Part shown: positions 23,101 to 35,100 of the stretch, in pieces | Numbering within the stretch: the first letter of the stretch is position 1 | How the letters are laid out: every line of letters starts with the position of its first letter | Notes under the pieces: generated by a model | Seen by the model: the letters and a program-made list of their open reading frames with translations, nothing else | Told to the model about the DNA's origin: nothing | Databases searched by the model: none | Position numbers and translations under genes: made by a program | Source of the DNA: Trema orientale | Taxonomy: Eukaryota > Streptophyta > Magnoliopsida > Rosales > Cannabaceae | NCBI GenBank assembly: GCA_002914845.1 | Contig: JXTC01000022.1 | Location: forward strand, 1-64,000 | Direction: 5' to 3' | Length of the DNA stretch: 64,000 bases

Positions 23101-26100
23101 GCTTCTACAGTCAATGACGACTTGTCCTGGACTCTTGTTCAGTCAAGGGCAGATGTTTTAACAGCTCATCTTTTTCAACACTCCCCCTCAAGTTGGTTTA
23201 AAGATATCTTCCATAGCCAGTTTGCTCATCAAAATGTCAAATTGTTTTCTTGGTAGACTTTTGGTGAAGATGTCGGCTATTTAATCTCTAGTTGAAACAT
23301 AAGGTATACAAATTGCACCATTGTCTAGTTTTTCTTTGATGAAGTGTTTATCAACCTCCACATGTTTTGTTCTATCATGTAATACTGGGTTATGGGCTAA
23401 TACTTATAGTTGCCTTGTTATCACAATAAACTTTAATTGGTGAAGGACTAGGAATCTTTAAGTCTTCAAGAATTCTTTTTATCCACAAGACTTCACAAAT
23501 CCAATGAGCTACTGCCTTAAATTCAGTTTCAGCACTATTACGAGCAACCACACTTTGTTTCTTTGACCTCCAAGTAACTAGATTTCCTCCAAGAAATGTA
23601 CAATAACCAGAAGTCGATCTATCAGTAATGTTACCTGCCAAATCTGCATTTGTATATACTTCAATTTAAAAGTGCTAATGATTTTCAAACATTAATCCTT
23701 TTCCTGGACTTCCCTTCAAATGTCTAAGAATCCTATAGGCTGCTTCAAAATGTTCTTCTCCTGGTGAATGCATGAATTGGCTTATCATACTCACTGCAAA
23801 AGCAATATCTGGGCGTGTATGTGGTAAATAAATTAGCCGCCTAACAAGTCTTTGAAATTTGTCTATGTTCACAACTTCTTCTGGCTTTGCTGGTTGCAGT
23901 TTTACGTTAGGTTCAATAGGAGTATTTGTTGGCTGTTGCCTTACATCCAAGAAGTCCTGTTTCACTTAGTAAATCCAACACATTTTCTTTGAGACACAAA
24001 AATACCTTTCTTAGACCTTGCAAACTCCGTGCCAAGAAAGTACTTCAATGTTCCCAAATCTTTAATTTCAAAGTCATTGGAAAGAGCTTTCTTCAACCTA
24101 TTGTCAATTAGATTGAATACTCTCTTTGAGAGAGGTCCCAGGTTTATATAGATACATAAGAATAATTACACTGCTGAAAATCAGCCATTACAACGGTCAA
24201 ATCTGATCAGAATAAGAATCCTATTGATACTCTACTTATTACAAATATATACAGCTAGGACCTATTGATATTCAACTAATTATAAAGATATACAACTATA
24301 ATACAATATTTATTTCATAAATGATATCAATTGATAACTTGATATGGCATATCTGACTGACATCCCCCCTCAAATTGATGCTGGATGATCAAGAAGCATC
24401 AATTTGCCCACAAGAAAATGATGACGCTGCCGAGTCATGGCCTTTGTAAATATAGCTGCTATTTGTAGATCAGAGGAAACATGTGGTAGAGAAATAATAT
24501 GATTGTCCAAAGCTTCCCTAATAGAATGGCAGTCCACTTCAATATGGTTCGTACGCTCATGGAATATGGGATTAGCAGCAATCTGAATGGCACTTGTGTT
24601 ATCAGCATGAAGTGAAGTTGGATTAGTTTGAGGAAAGCCAAGTTCAGCTAGCAGTCCTCGAAGCCAGATGATCTCCGAACAAGCAGCAGACAAGGCACGA
24701 TATTCAGATTCAGTGGAAGACTTAGAAACACAAGCCTGCTTTTTGCTTTTCCAAGAGATGAAGGAATTGCCAAGGAACATGCACCAGCCCGTGACAGATT
24801 TTCGGGTATCAAGACATCCTGCCCAATCAGCATCACTATACGCAGCAAGACGAAGAGGAGACCCTGCAGCAAAAAACAAGCCCCGACTAGGAGTCCCATG
24901 CAGATACCGAATGATACGACGAACAGCAACTAAATGTAGATGTCGTGGGTGCTGCATAAACTGACTAACTTGCTGAACTGCAAAGCTAATATCAGGTCGA
25001 GTAATGGTCAAGTAGTTCAAACTGCCTACCAACTGTCGAAATACAGTAGGATCGGAAAGAAGATCACCTTCGTCGCATCGATACTTTGCATTTACTTCGA
25101 GTGGAGTATCTACAGTAGAAGTATCCTGTAGTCCTGCTTGAGTAATCAAATCTTGTGTGTACTTATGTTGATTTAGGAAGATACCAGAAGAATCCGTATG
25201 AACTTCCAACCCTAAAAAATACGTAAGTTTCCCAAGATTTTTCATATGGAATGAGGTTTGAAGATGCTGCTGTAGATGAATAATAAGGGCAAAATCTGTC
25301 CCAGTGATAATAATATCATCGACATAAACAAGGAGAAAAATACCAGTAGATGTCTTGCAAAGAAACAATGACGAGTCATATTGGCTTTGTGTAAAGGAAA
25401 ATTGAAGCAATGTAGATCGAAACTTTTCAAACCATGCGCGAGGAGCCTGTTTCAGCCCATATAGAGATCTCCTCAACTTACATACATCAGAAGAGGAGGA
25501 AGGGGTCAAGCCTGGTGGTAGAGCCATGTAAATTGTTTCTTTGAGATCACCGTGTAGAAAAGCATTTTTGACATCCATTTGGTGAAGTGGCCAACCTTGT
25601 GAAGCAGCAATAGACAGAACTGTGCGCACAGTAGTCATTTTGGCGACTGGAGCAAAGTCTCCTCATAGTCCACTCCATATTCCTGTTTGTTACCAAGAGC
25701 AACCAATCGGGCTTTATAGCGTTCCAAAGTGCCATCAGAGTGTAGCTTGACCGAATATACCCATTTACAACCAAAGCCTTTGACATGAGCAGGACGAGGA
25801 ACAACATCCCACGTTTGATTGTCCTGAAGAGCCTGAAGTTCTTCGGCCATTGCCTCACGCCAACATTCATGCTTAATAGCCTCTGAATAACACGAAGGAA
25901 TTGGAATTGATGACAAAGCAGCATGAAAAGATGTATCAGAAAATCCATACCGATCGGGAGGACGAGAGACTCTCGTTGATCGTCGAGGAATGATTTCAAT
26001 ATTTTGATCCGTTATAGAAGGAGTAGGTTGAACAGGGTCAGCTGACGGGTCAGGCTCAGGAAGGGGCAATATTGGGCACCGTCGTTCGTACACCAATCCA

Positions 26101-29100
26101 GGTTGAAATCGCTCTATAGTATGAGTCTCATCAAAAGTAGGAAGAGGATGTAATTCTGGCAAAGGCTCAACAGGAGTAGAAAAGAAATATTGATTTTCAA
26201 AGAAAACAACATGACGTGAAATTCGAAATCGATTAGTCAATGGATCATAACAGACATAACCTTTGTGTGAATTGCTATATCCCATGAATGCACATTTAAC
26301 AGATTGAGTAAAAAGTTTATGACGTTCACGAGGTGGTAAATGAACGAAACAAACACAACCAAAAGTATGCATATGAAGATAGCTAGGATGTTGATGATAA
26401 AGACGATAATAAGGAGAATCAAAGTTATTAACATGAGAGGGTAGCCTATTAATTAAGTAAACCGCTGTAGACAAGGCTTCAACCCAGAATTTAGATGGAA
26501 CAGCAGATTCAAGCAATAAAGTTCGAACCACATCTAAAAGGTGGCGATTTTTCCGTTCAGCGACACCGTTTTGCTTAGGTGTATCAGGACAAGAACGTTG
26601 AGAGAGAATGCCCTTTTGTTGTAAAAACTCGTGAAACTTAAGGGACATATACTCCCCACCAGAATCAGATCTTATTATTTTGATATCAGAAGAAAATTGA
26701 GTCTCAACATAGGCCTTAAATTTTTGAAAAACAGAAAATACCTCAGATTTGGAGTGAAGAAAATAAATCCAGGTATACTTACTATAATCATCAATAAAAG
26801 TCACAAAATATTTATAACGAGCATGAGATATAACAGGAGTAACACCCCACACATCACTGTGAATCAAATCAAAACATTTTTCAGCACGGCTTCCATGTGA
26901 TGGAAAAGAAAGATTTACTCTTACCCAATTTACATGTGGAACAATCAAAGGAAAGATGCTGCGAGGGAAATTTGTCTTTATTACCTAACAAACCAGACTG
27001 TACTAGATGAGACAAAACAACAGAATTAGGATGGCCCAAACGTTTATGCCATATTTCACTCTTACGATGTACAGTAGTACAAGCTAGAGAGACGGTATTA
27101 GGAATGGAAAAATGCGGAGGAAACAATCTCCCAACTTTAGGCCCTTCGCGAGTATCTTCCCCGACAGTTGATCCTGCACAAGACAACCATCACGAGAAAA
27201 CGTAACATCACAATTGTTATCAACTAACTGACCTACTGAAATCAAACTAGTGGACAATTCAGGTGAAACAAACACATCTTTAAACGTGGCATTAATATCT
27301 CCCACAGCATGGATTGGTAATTGACTACCATTGGCAATCTGAATATCGGAGGAACCTTGATATTGTCGAACATTGCTAAGAGTGGCAGAGGAATGGGTCA
27401 TATGATTAGAGGCACCGGAATCAATTAGCCAAGATGAAGATGCTACAGATTTGTTACCTTGAAGCCCTAAGGCAGAAAAGGTTGATACAATCATTTGTTG
27501 AACCATTTCTGGTGTAAGAACAGATTGTCCAGGAGTTCCTTGTGCAGCAAGAGGCAGATTGATAGAGGAAGAGCTAACGGTGGCATGAAGACCCTTAGCT
27601 TGACGATTTTGAGGACGAATAGGACAATCTTTGATGATACGTCCTGCCTTTTTGCAGTAATTGCAAGACTTCCTCGCACAATTTGCAGCAATATGCCCAT
27701 ATTCTTTGCAGCTGTAGCACTGAACTTTGCTCATATCCCGACCCTTTCCTCGCCCTTGAGCCGCATAAGCTATGGCATTTGGAGTCATTTGTTNNNNNNN
27801 NNNNNNNNNNNNNNNNNNNNNNNNNNNNNNNNNNNNNNNNNNNNNNNNNNNNNNNNNNNNNNNNNNNNNNNNNNNNNNNNNNNNNNNNNNNNNNNNNNNN
27901 NNNNNNNNNNNNNNNNNNNNNNNNNNNNNNNNNNNNNNNNNNNNNNNNNNNNNNNNNNNNNNNNNNNNNNNNNNNNNNNNNNNNNNNNNNNNNNNNNNNN
28001 NNNNNNNNNNNNNNNNNNNNNNNNNNNNNNNNNNNNNNNNNNNNNNNNNNNNNNNNNNNNNNNNNNNNNNNNNNNNNNNNNNNNNNNNNNNNNNNNNNNN
28101 NNNNNNNNNNNNNNNNNNNNNNNNNNNNNNNNNNNNNNNNNNNNNNNNNNNNNNNNNNNNNNNNNNNNNNNNNNNNNNNNNNNNNNNNNNNNNNNNNNNN
28201 NNNNNNNNNNNNNNNNNNNNNNNNNNNNNNNNNNNNNNNNNNNNNNNNNNNNNNNNNNNNNNNNNNNNNNNNNNNNNNNNNNNNNNNNNNNNNNNNNNNN
28301 NNNNNNNNNNNNNNNNNNNNNNNNNNNNNNNNNNNNNNNNNNNNNNNNNNNNNNNNNNNNNNNNNNNNNNNNNNNNNNNNNNNNNNNNNNNNNNNNNNNN
28401 NNNNNNNNNNNNNNNNNNNNNNNNNNNNNNNNNNNNNNNNNNNNNNNNNNNNNNNNNNNNNNNNNNNNNNNNNNNNNNNNNNNNNNNNNNNNNNNNNNNN
28501 NNATATTCAACTAATTATAAAGATATACAACTATAATACAATATTTATTTCATAAATGATATCAATTGATAACTTGATATGGCATATCTGACTGACACCT
28601 ATAATGAACTCTATACGATCATCACCTATCAAGACTATATCATCTACATAAACAATCAAAATAGCGATTGTTCCATCAGTTGAACACTTATAAAATATTG
28701 TGGAATTTGCTTGACTTTGGGAATATCCATGGCCTTTAACAGTTTTACCAAATCGCTCAAAACCAAGCTCTAGGAGACTGTTTGAGTCCATAAAGAGACT
28801 TTTTTAGTCTACATACTTTGTTACAGCCATGTTTTCCTTCAAAACCAGGAGGTAGTTCCATAAAAACTTCTTCCAATTCAGCATTTAAAAAAGCATTTTT
28901 AATATCTAACTGGTGCAAAGGCCAGTTATAATTTGCTGCGAGAGAAAGTAAGACTCGGATGGAGTTTACGTTAGCTACAGGGGCAAATGTTTCTTGATAG
29001 TCAATGTCGTAGGTTTGGGTAAAACCTTTGGCAACTAGTCTTGCCTTATATCTGTCAATGCTACCATCAGCCTTACACTTTATTGTGAACACCTATTTGT

Positions 29101-32100
29101 ATCCCACAATCTTTTTTTCCTTTGGTAAATCAACTACCTCCCATGTCTCGTTCTTTTTTAGAGCATTCATCTCTTGTAAGACTGTTGATTTCCACTCAGG
29201 ATGATCAAAAGCTTCTTGAATAGTCTTTGGCACAAATAGGTCTGATATTTTAGTAGTAAATGCTTTATGACCAGGCGAGAGTCTATGATAAGATAAATAA
29301 TGACTAATAGGATGCTTTGTACAAGTTCTAACACCTTTCCTAAGAGCTATAGGAACATCAAGATCCGAAGAGTTAAGATTAGGAAACAAAACTGGAGTAA
29401 TAACCTTGTTGGGAGAGCTAGGTTTACCTGTGATTTTTTCAGTGTCGGAGTTTGGAGAAGATGACTGATTTTGTACAGGATTTATAGATGGAACTTCAGT
29501 ATTCTGATGAGCATTCTGCTTTTTATAAACCCTGCTCAGAATAGTGAGGTTTAATACCTCTTTTAAATATTTTTCCTCCTGTTTGTGAATCATTTAAAGT
29601 CGTCATATTTAGAGTAGTATTATCACTGTTTTCATTATTTCAAATAACTTTCTCCTTAATCTTTTCTTTTTCTTCACTAAGTTAGGAAATGTTGGATTTA
29701 GTAATGGAATTTCCATAGTTTCCCAAAAACAGGCTTCATTATTCTCATTCTCTCCCTGAAGGCTATTTTGGGAGAAATAAGATTGATTTTCAAAAAATGA
29801 CACATCCATATTGACATAAGTTTTTTGAGTTTTAGGGTTAAAGCATTTGTAACCTTTTTTATTTGGAGTATATCCAATAAATGCACATTTTTCAGCTCTT
29901 CGATCCAATTTGGACCTGAGATGTTGTGGTATATGGACAAAAACAGTACACCCAAAGACTTTCGGTGGTAGGTCTGAGATCAATTTAGAGATAGGAAAGC
30001 ATTTTTTCAAAGTATTTAAAGGTGTGGAGAATTTTAGAAGTCGGCTAGGCATTCTATTAATTAAATATAATGCAGTCAAAACAGTTTCTCCCCATAAATA
30101 CTTGGGAACACTCATAGAAAACATAATGGAACGAGCTACCTCAAGAAGATAACGATTTTTCCGTTCCGCTATACCATTTTGTTGTGGAGTCTCACGACAA
30201 CTATATTGATGGTGTATACCTTTTTCTAACAAAAAAGTGCCAAGAGTCTGATTAAAATATTCAGTACCATTATCTGTTTGAAAGATGCAAATTTTTGATT
30301 GAAGTTAATTTTCAATTAAATTGTAAAAATCTTTAAATGTCTTCCCAACTTCAGATTTTTCTCGGAGTAAAAACACCCAACAAACCCGAGTATGATCATC
30401 TATAAAGGTTTATGATAAACCATCTTTTTCCAGACAAAGAATTAGTTCGCGAAAGACCCCAAACATCGCTATGTATTAAATAAAATGGTTTTGAGGCACA
30501 ATAAGGTCTTAAGAAATATAGAACTCGATGACTTTTAGATAATTGACAACTCTCATATTGAAATGAAGAACAATCCAAATTTTTATACAAAGCAGGAAAC
30601 ACGTCTTAAATATTGAAAACTGGGATGTCCTAGTCTAAGATGCCAAAGTATTATTTGATTACGCACAAGATTAGAACTAATATTGCTACTTAGACCTTGA
30701 GCTTGTTTATTGCAGACTGAGTTGTCATCAAAATAGTAAAGTCCATCCACCAATCTAGCACTGCCAATCATTGTCCCCAAACTCCTGTCCTGAAATTCAG
30801 TGTGAGTCAAAGAATTTCACAATGCAATTAGAGTCACGAGTTAATTTACTCACAAACAAAAGATTACAGGAAAGGTTTGGGACATGTAGAACAGATTTCA
30901 AATTAATTTTTCTAGAAATTGTTATTAATCTTTTTCCAGCAATAGGTGATAAACTACCATCAGTTATTTTAACTTTTAAATTACCTGGACAAGGTAAATA
31001 GGATTTAAACAATTGAGATTGACTAGTCATGTGATCAGATGCACCTGAATCTATGATCCATGGGGCTGATCTAAAGAGACTTACTAAAGCACTTGAAAAT
31101 CTACCTGTTTGAGCCAAAGACCCACTAGGAATACTAGATACTGAGTTGGATTTCAGCAACATCAAAAGGTGCTCCATCTATTCGTTGCTGAATGGACTGG
31201 AAGGAGTGATTTCGGCCTCATTTGCTGAGGGAAGGGGTATGTTGCTCCTTTATATGGCTTACTGCTCTTCTAATTTGCAGGTTTGCCATGGATCTTCCAG
31301 CACGTTTCTCGGCTATGGCGTGGTTTATTACAGAAATTGCACCAAATTCGAGGTTTCTCATCAGGTCATCGGGCAGGAAAACTATTACGAGCAGCAGCAA
31401 CAGCAATGGCTTCTAATGCTGAGTTCTCCGGTGTACCTCCAATAATCTTTTTTCCCAGCATAACTCCTCTCCTTCTTCACAACTAACTTTTGAGAATACT
31501 TCTCCTATGGATGGCAGTGGCTGTCGCCTAATTATCCTTCCTCTCACATCATCAAGATCCATATTGAGACCAGCAAGAAACTTAAAGATTCTGTTATGCT
31601 CAATAGTTTTTTTGATAGTGCTTACAATCATCAGGACATTTCCAAATATAATCAACAAACACAAGATCTTGCCATAATCCTTTCAGGATACTGAAATATT
31701 TTGTAACAGAATTACCTCCTTGCTTAGTCTCACCTAGTTGGAGCTCCAGTTCATAGACCTGAGAATCATTGATCAGGTCTGAATACATCTGACTCACCTT
31801 GTCCCATAGTTCCTTGGCTGTGGAATAGCACATGTAGTTTCCTCCAATTTCTTTGTTCATGGCTTACATGTAGTTTCCTCCAATTTCTTCATTCATGGCA
31901 TTTACAAGCCATGCCATCACCATAGAATTTTCAGCATCCCACATGTGATATCCTAGATCAGATTTCTCCGGAGCCTTCTTCTCTCCAGTCAAATAGCCAA
32001 TTTTTCCCCTTCCCTGAATATACATTCGGACAGATTGAGACCACCTAGTGTAATTATCTTCATTCAATCGAATATTAGTAATCTGAATGGAGTGAGTCAC

Positions 32101-35100
32101 TGGTGTGAAAATGTGGCTGAGTATGTGGCTGTTGGTTGGTGTTTTGGGTTTCTGGGTTGGTGATTTCACGGGTTACATCTGACATGATGATAGTAGGAGA
32201 ATAGGAATAACACTCGAAATAGGTTCAGGAAGGAGTAGGTTGGGTTTGTGTTTCAAAGAAGGTTCAGGATCAGATTTGGGTAATACTCTGTTTTCCTAGT
32301 ACAAAAACAGAGCTAAACAGAGCAAGCAGGAGAATAACGATTTTGAGGTAAAAAGGCTAGCTCTGGTACCATATACGCAGGTATTTTGAGGGATAATTGC
32401 TATATATTGTATCAGATTTACAAATCTATTTATAAGAGATAATAAGCAAACTAAGAACAGAAAAGTCAAAGGCAATATCTATCCTATTAATTACAAAATA
32501 ACAACTAATAAATGAGATCCAGTTAAACAGTAAAAATACAGCTGGTAATGACAGCCTTGATTCTTGGCTTCTACAGTCAATGACGGCTTGTCCTTGACTC
32601 TTGTTCAGTCAAGGGCAGATGTTGTTTTAACAGCTCATCTTTTTCAACAGATTAAGATAGGATAATCGAGCATAAAAGGTCAGGATAAATTATATATAAA
32701 TATGTAATATAGGTGATCAAGTTGGTTATGGAGATATATTTATATATATAAAGGTTGGTAATTAAATACTGAAAATTAATAACTGAAATAAAATAGGATC
32801 AGTTGACTCGAATCAAGGGTGGTTAAATGTAAATTGCTGAAATTAAATGTACTGGAAGATAAGTAACAGAAATTAGAGGATTGAGATGTAAATAGCTGTA
32901 CATAAATGTGCTGAAAATAAAATACAAGAATGGAGGAAATCAGCTTTGTATTATTACTATGCTGCTTTTCGGCACAAAAATTACCAAGAACATAAGGGTT
33001 GGGGTCTTTAGATGGCTCAACCCTTATAGCGTTTTTTTAAGATAAAAACACTAACTTGGGATGGGATGCATGTGAGTGCATGAATGTGTGAATTTGATGA
33101 TGTTTGGTGTGAAGGGTAGAGTTTAATTATGCATGAAAATGAGTTCAAGCTTGCAAAAACATGTAGTACGAAACCTTAGCTGTTGATCTAAAGACATGCA
33201 CTCATACATGAATGTATAAAAGTGTGAGAAAGAGAAAATGTAGCTGTCTATGTGAAGATCATGATCTAATCGTGCATGGAAAATGAATTCGAACTTGTGC
33301 AAAACCCTATAAATTGTAATATGTAATTTAGGTAGTTGATCTAAGGTAATGCATGTATTATCGGGCTGATTTCCAGGCTATAGAATGTGGTGAAATGTTA
33401 ACAACCTGCCACTGCTTATATAGAAACAGTGGCTGATAGAATAGTGATCCTAGGCAAGAAACATGGACCTAAGTGATATATGGAGGTTTAGAGGTGACTG
33501 GAACCTATCGGGTGAAGGGAAAATGAATGAAAGTGAGAGTTCCAGCCATTGCAGTGGCTGGATACGAGAATGGCGGAGGGAATGAGAGAGATAGCCGATA
33601 GTGAAGGCTAAAAGGTGAGAATTGTTGTTGTGTGTTGTGTAGGACTCGTCTCCTATTTATTAGCATGCAAGACTTGGTGACCAAGCTGGTAATGGAGGAC
33701 AAAATATCTTCTCATGGAAGTAATGGAGGAAACTTTTCGCCATTTGGCAGCAAAGTGATTTTCGTGTCTTCTAGGGTGGATTTGCACATAATTTAAGCCA
33801 ATCCCAGCTGCTCTAACACCATAGAATTGCCAAATGATCTCTTAGGATCTCACAACCCGGTTTAGGAAAAGCCTCAAGCTGCGGCCACCTCAGTGGTTTA
33901 ATCGAGAAACACATGCTGAAGGTAGCAAACAGCCCAGTTTAGGGGTTAATGTCTCTGCATGTAAACAGTGACATTCCTCTTTGATTTCATGCATGTAACC
34001 TCTCTTCTAGAACCCCTAAAAGGGTTTAGGGTAAATATCCTAATTCGTTTCTGGCCTCTAACTTCTAAAAGTTCCCCTGTTTCTGCTCTAATTATATTCA
34101 TCTTAATTCAACAATGATCAGGACTTAATTGATTTCATTCTAATCATGTTTAGGAATTTACCCCAGAACAGGGTACTTTGCAAATATCCCGTATCATGTA
34201 AAAAAGGTAGCAAAACTAATTAAAAAAAAAAAAGAAAAGAAACCTTAAACTACGATGTAATAATAGTTAGTAAATAGAGTAGTTTGAACAGAATTCTGGT
34301 TAGATCTGGCATTGAATTAGTGCCTTATGTTTATTTTATCTTTAAGCTCGCTTATGTGAACCAACTTGAGAGCTTACGTGAAATTATGAGTCCCTTTGCA
34401 CTTTAATAATGTTCGCCTATTTCCTCTTATGCTAGTTTTGCTGTGGATAATTTCGTTAGATGCAGACAATAATGAATGAAGATTTTTCCACATCGAAAAC
34501 TGGAACATATAATGGGTGTTAGTGGTTTTGGGCTTTTTGGTTCGGGAGGAATAAGTGAACTTTTTAGCAGTGTTCCCTCATGTTTTAGGGTTTTGGGATA
34601 AAATTTCTTTGGGTTTCATCTTTGGTACCTGGACCCGAGTCCACAGAAAATTTATAACCTGTAATAGGAAAAGTTTAGAAATGACAATATTTTTGGTTTA
34701 GAGCCCTTGAAGTTGGGTGTTCTCTGATGAAATTAACTATTGTACTATAAAATTAAACCCCATTTGTATCTGACCTTTGTATAAAAGAGTACGTGTGAAA
34801 ATGAGATTCAGGTCGTTTGAGTTTGGCCACATTTTATGCATGTGATTCATTAACTATTATTTAAAAGTCACAAAGATGTAACAAAATTTTTCCAGAACGT
34901 GCTTTATTCTAACAAACTGTTTATAACCCACAGAAAGGAGGAGCCACACTTATCAAATTGAATTCTTGTTCAAGTTTTATGTGAGGTTGCTTCAGAGACA
35001 TCTGGATCAATTAGGCCCTTTAAAATGTTGGGAGTCCATCTGTGAGGGGCTGCAAATATTTCCTTACAACCCTGAGCTTTGTAGTGCTTTAGTGCAGATT

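Larger units (their letters stand above)
24102..28597 (-). mobile_element. Ty1/Copia LTR retrotransposon B, nested in A
   Basis: It is inserted in the RT region of element A with a perfect 5-bp duplication CCTAT (24097-24101 and 28598-28602). Minus-strand order: gag end with CCHC knuckle [14 protein letters not shown] and a second knuckle [14 protein letters not shown] in which R replaces the usual H; protease [12 protein letters not shown]; integrase [59 protein letters not shown]; RNase [28 protein letters not shown]. The coding sequence is split by three apparent single-base frameshifts (about 27100, 26900 and 25640). The visible 95 bp of the 5' LTR is identical to the 3' LTR, so insertion was recent. 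The 5' LTR remainder, primer site and gag start fall in the N gap. Confidence 0.93.
22908..32649 (-). mobile_element. Ty1/Copia LTR retrotransposon A, interrupted by element B
   Basis: LTRs lie at 22908-23180 and 32372-32649, flanked by the 5-bp duplication GATTA at 22903-22907 and 32650-32654. On the minus strand the primer-binding site TGGTACCAGAGC directly follows the 5' LTR, and a GAGGGGGAG polypurine tract precedes the 3' LTR. The pol order is Copia: gag (about 31420-32190), zinc knuckle ([14 protein letters not shown] near 31300-31350), protease ([12 protein letters not shown] near 31060), integrase (LRLGHPS near 30640, [14 protein letters not shown] near 30170), RT (DIKNAFLN near 28900, [11 protein letters not shown] near 28640) and, beyond element B, the RT end and RNase H at 23390-24096. 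Many frameshifts make it defective. The LTRs differ at roughly a dozen places by eye. It lies antisense in NRDE2 intron 7. Confidence 0.93.

Noticed and set aside
27495-28555. Long open frames across 27794-28502
   Set aside because: They consist mostly of unknown bases from the assembly gap.
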